Notes under the pieces: generated by a model | Databases searched by the model: none | Told to the model about the DNA's origin: nothing | The model's input: only the letters and a program-made list of their open reading frames with translations | Program-made: the position numbers and the translations under genes | Shown here: positions 63,146 through 64,000 of the stretch, piece by piece | Layout of the letters: every line of letters starts with the position of its first letter | Numbering within the stretch: position 1 is the stretch's first letter | DNA from: Candidatus Sericytochromatia bacterium | GTDB taxonomy: Bacteria; Cyanobacteriota; Sericytochromatia; UBA7694 | DNA length: 64,000 nucleotides | Direction of reading: 5' to 3' | Assembly: GCA_018780035.1 (NCBI GenBank) | Contig: JADMKE010000024.1 | Coordinates: 248,001 to 312,000 of the forward strand

Positions 63146-63179
63146 AAACCCCCTTCGGTAAAAATACCGAAGGGGGTTT
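63146..63179 (-). terminator. Intrinsic terminator of the SH3-domain gene
   Basis: CCCCCTTCGGTA (63149-63160) pairs with TACCGAAGGGGG (63165-63176), extended by A/T pairs on both flanks, loop AAAA. On the minus strand it lies just after the stop of the SH3 gene and is followed by TTTTTTC. A strong, perfect intrinsic terminator. Confidence 0.9.
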
Positions 63180-63192
63180 AACTTATATATCG

Positions 63193-63996
63193 TTAAGGAG
63201 CAATATATTTAGAGGCCATCCAACCAATGGTTCCTTGACTTGTTTTGATTTGAGACCAAGTTAAACCATCAGCCGTAACTGTCGCACCCTGCAGCACTTC
63301 AATTTCAGTATCTGCTGGCAATGTGGTTATTAAGGCTTGAGTCACTGAAGGACCTGAGCGCAAACTCACGCCTGCAGAATTAACCTTTTTTAAATTTCCG
63401 GCTACGGCAGGCGTGGTGCTCGCTGGGGTTTGTAGAGCAGGGTCAACAGCTGTTGCAGTGGTTTCGGTGGTAACAGGAGTAGCGGGATCACTTACGGGGT
63501 TTTCTACAGGTGCAGCTTGTGTTGAACTGCCCGTTTGTAAAAATGCCGCAGAAACCCAACCGACTTGACCTGAAGCGGTCTGAATTTTGGACCAGGTATA
63601 ACCACCAGCGGTTTGAGATTTATCTTCAAGTACTTTGACCTTTTCGTTTAAAGCCAAACGGGCCAATGATGAAGATTGGGTACTTGCTTGTTCACGTAAG
63701 TTGACGCTGTTTTTCAAAACGGTGGCTTCGAGAGAGGCAACAGGAGCAACAGCAACAACCGGGGCCGTCTCTGTTGTTGTGGCCGTTTCGGTGGGGGATT
63801 TGGCTGGGGTTTGAACCACTTCTTGTTGGGCAGGTGGATGAGTGAAACGCTCAATTAACTTCATGATAATTGGCGTAAAACAAATAACGCCCACTAAAAT
63901 CGCCAATAACAATAGTTTATTTTGATAAACAAATCCTTCAGGTGGATTATCTCCATTTTCTTGACCTTCTGAAGGATTTTCAGAATATTGATCCAT
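63193..63996 (-). CDS. Membrane-anchored protein with two bacterial SH3 domains
   Basis: A 267-aa protein. A short acidic cytoplasmic N-terminus, one transmembrane helix (residues ~28-46, LLLLAILVGVICFTPIIM), a Thr/Pro/Ala-rich linker, then two SH3b domains (~residues 90-150: VNLREQAST, WSKIQTASGQVGWVSAAFL; and ~205-265: VSLRSGPSV, WSQIKTSQGTIGWMASKYI), separated by a second Thr/Pro-rich linker. SH3b domains bind peptidoglycan or other wall components, and the domains face the periplasm. The ATG lies four bases from the window edge, so upstream control is not visible. Confidence 0.9.
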   Translation of the reverse strand: MDQYSENPSEGQENGDNPPEGFVYQNKLLLLAILVGVICFTPIIMKLIERFTHPPAQQEVVQTPAKSPTETATTTETAPVVAVAPVASLEATVLKNSVNLREQASTQSSSLARLALNEKVKVLEDKSQTAGGYTWSKIQTASGQVGWVSAAFLQTGSSTQAAPVENPVSDPATPVTTETTATAVDPALQTPASTTPAVAGNLKKVNSAGVSLRSGPSVTQALITTLPADTEIEVLQGATVTADGLTWSQIKTSQGTIGWMASKYIAP

Positions 63997-64000
63997 TTGC

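Larger units (their letters stand above)
62379..63192. other. AT-rich gene-free island
   Basis: About 814 bp with strikingly high AT and no open frame of protein-like composition on either strand. It holds a terminator-like hairpin at its left end (62425-62454), a perfect 28-bp palindrome (62832-62859), and the terminator of the SH3 gene at its right end (63146-63179). No tRNA, CRISPR or origin-type DnaA box cluster was seen. A small RNA cannot be ruled out. Confidence 0.55.

Overview
The window looks like ordinary chromosome from a Gram-negative, free-living bacterium of moderate GC. It has lipoprotein signal peptides, a small outer-membrane-type barrel protein, an ABC ATPase of the LolD type and many TPR proteins. 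A Ycf23 (DUF561) gene, a DUF2997 gene and a CcmL/EutN-type gene point towards the cyanobacterial neighbourhood of the tree. No photosynthesis gene is visible, so a non-photosynthetic relative (Sericytochromatia/Melainabacteria-like or another candidate lineage) is my best guess. That placement is inference. No phage, insertion sequence or CRISPR array was recognised.

Layout. 1-6.7 kb: the 3' part of a FlgO/CsgG-like TPR gene, an ankyrin protein, then a tight three-gene cassette: SRPBCC protein, a 773-aa isochorismatase-like/APH-kinase/tyrosine-phosphatase fusion, and a DOT1-like methyltransferase. 6.8-9.6 kb: leftward GNAT, ThiF/MoeB-rhodanese and GrpB genes. 9.7-18.9 kb: GT41 transferase, two histidine phosphatases, a paralogue of the first TPR protein, Ycf23, barrel protein, esterase, tandem HD-GYP protein and FHA protein. 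19-28 kb: gshA, DUF2997, a lone BMC-vertex protein, an ABC-F ATPase, an orphan LolD-like ATPase, a TPR-2OG oxygenase and an OmpR-type regulator. 28-34 kb: gatA, a Cys-rich protein, a subtilisin lipoprotein behind a cyclic-di-GMP-I riboswitch, DUF1499 and an M20 amidohydrolase. 34-40 kb: NfuA, then a 1147-aa fusion of a Leu/Val-type dehydrogenase with a degenerate valyl-tRNA synthetase, then a CAP-domain lipoprotein. 40-47.4 kb: two Ser/Thr kinases around sbcC, and tRNA-Met. 47.5-53.2 kb: a three-catalytic-domain glycosyltransferase and partners. 53-64 kb: lipoprotein, ppsA, a double DUF445 protein, yqeY, a frameshifted gene, an AT-rich gene-free island and an SH3 protein.

How genes may work together. 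The riboswitch-controlled protease and the tandem HD-GYP protein suggest cyclic-di-GMP signalling. The two Ser/Thr kinases, FHA protein, dual-specificity-type phosphatase and response regulator suggest phospho-signalling. The most unusual items are the dehydrogenase/pseudo-ValRS fusion, in which both HIGH and KMSKS are replaced, and the pseudo-isochorismatase/kinase/phosphatase fusion.
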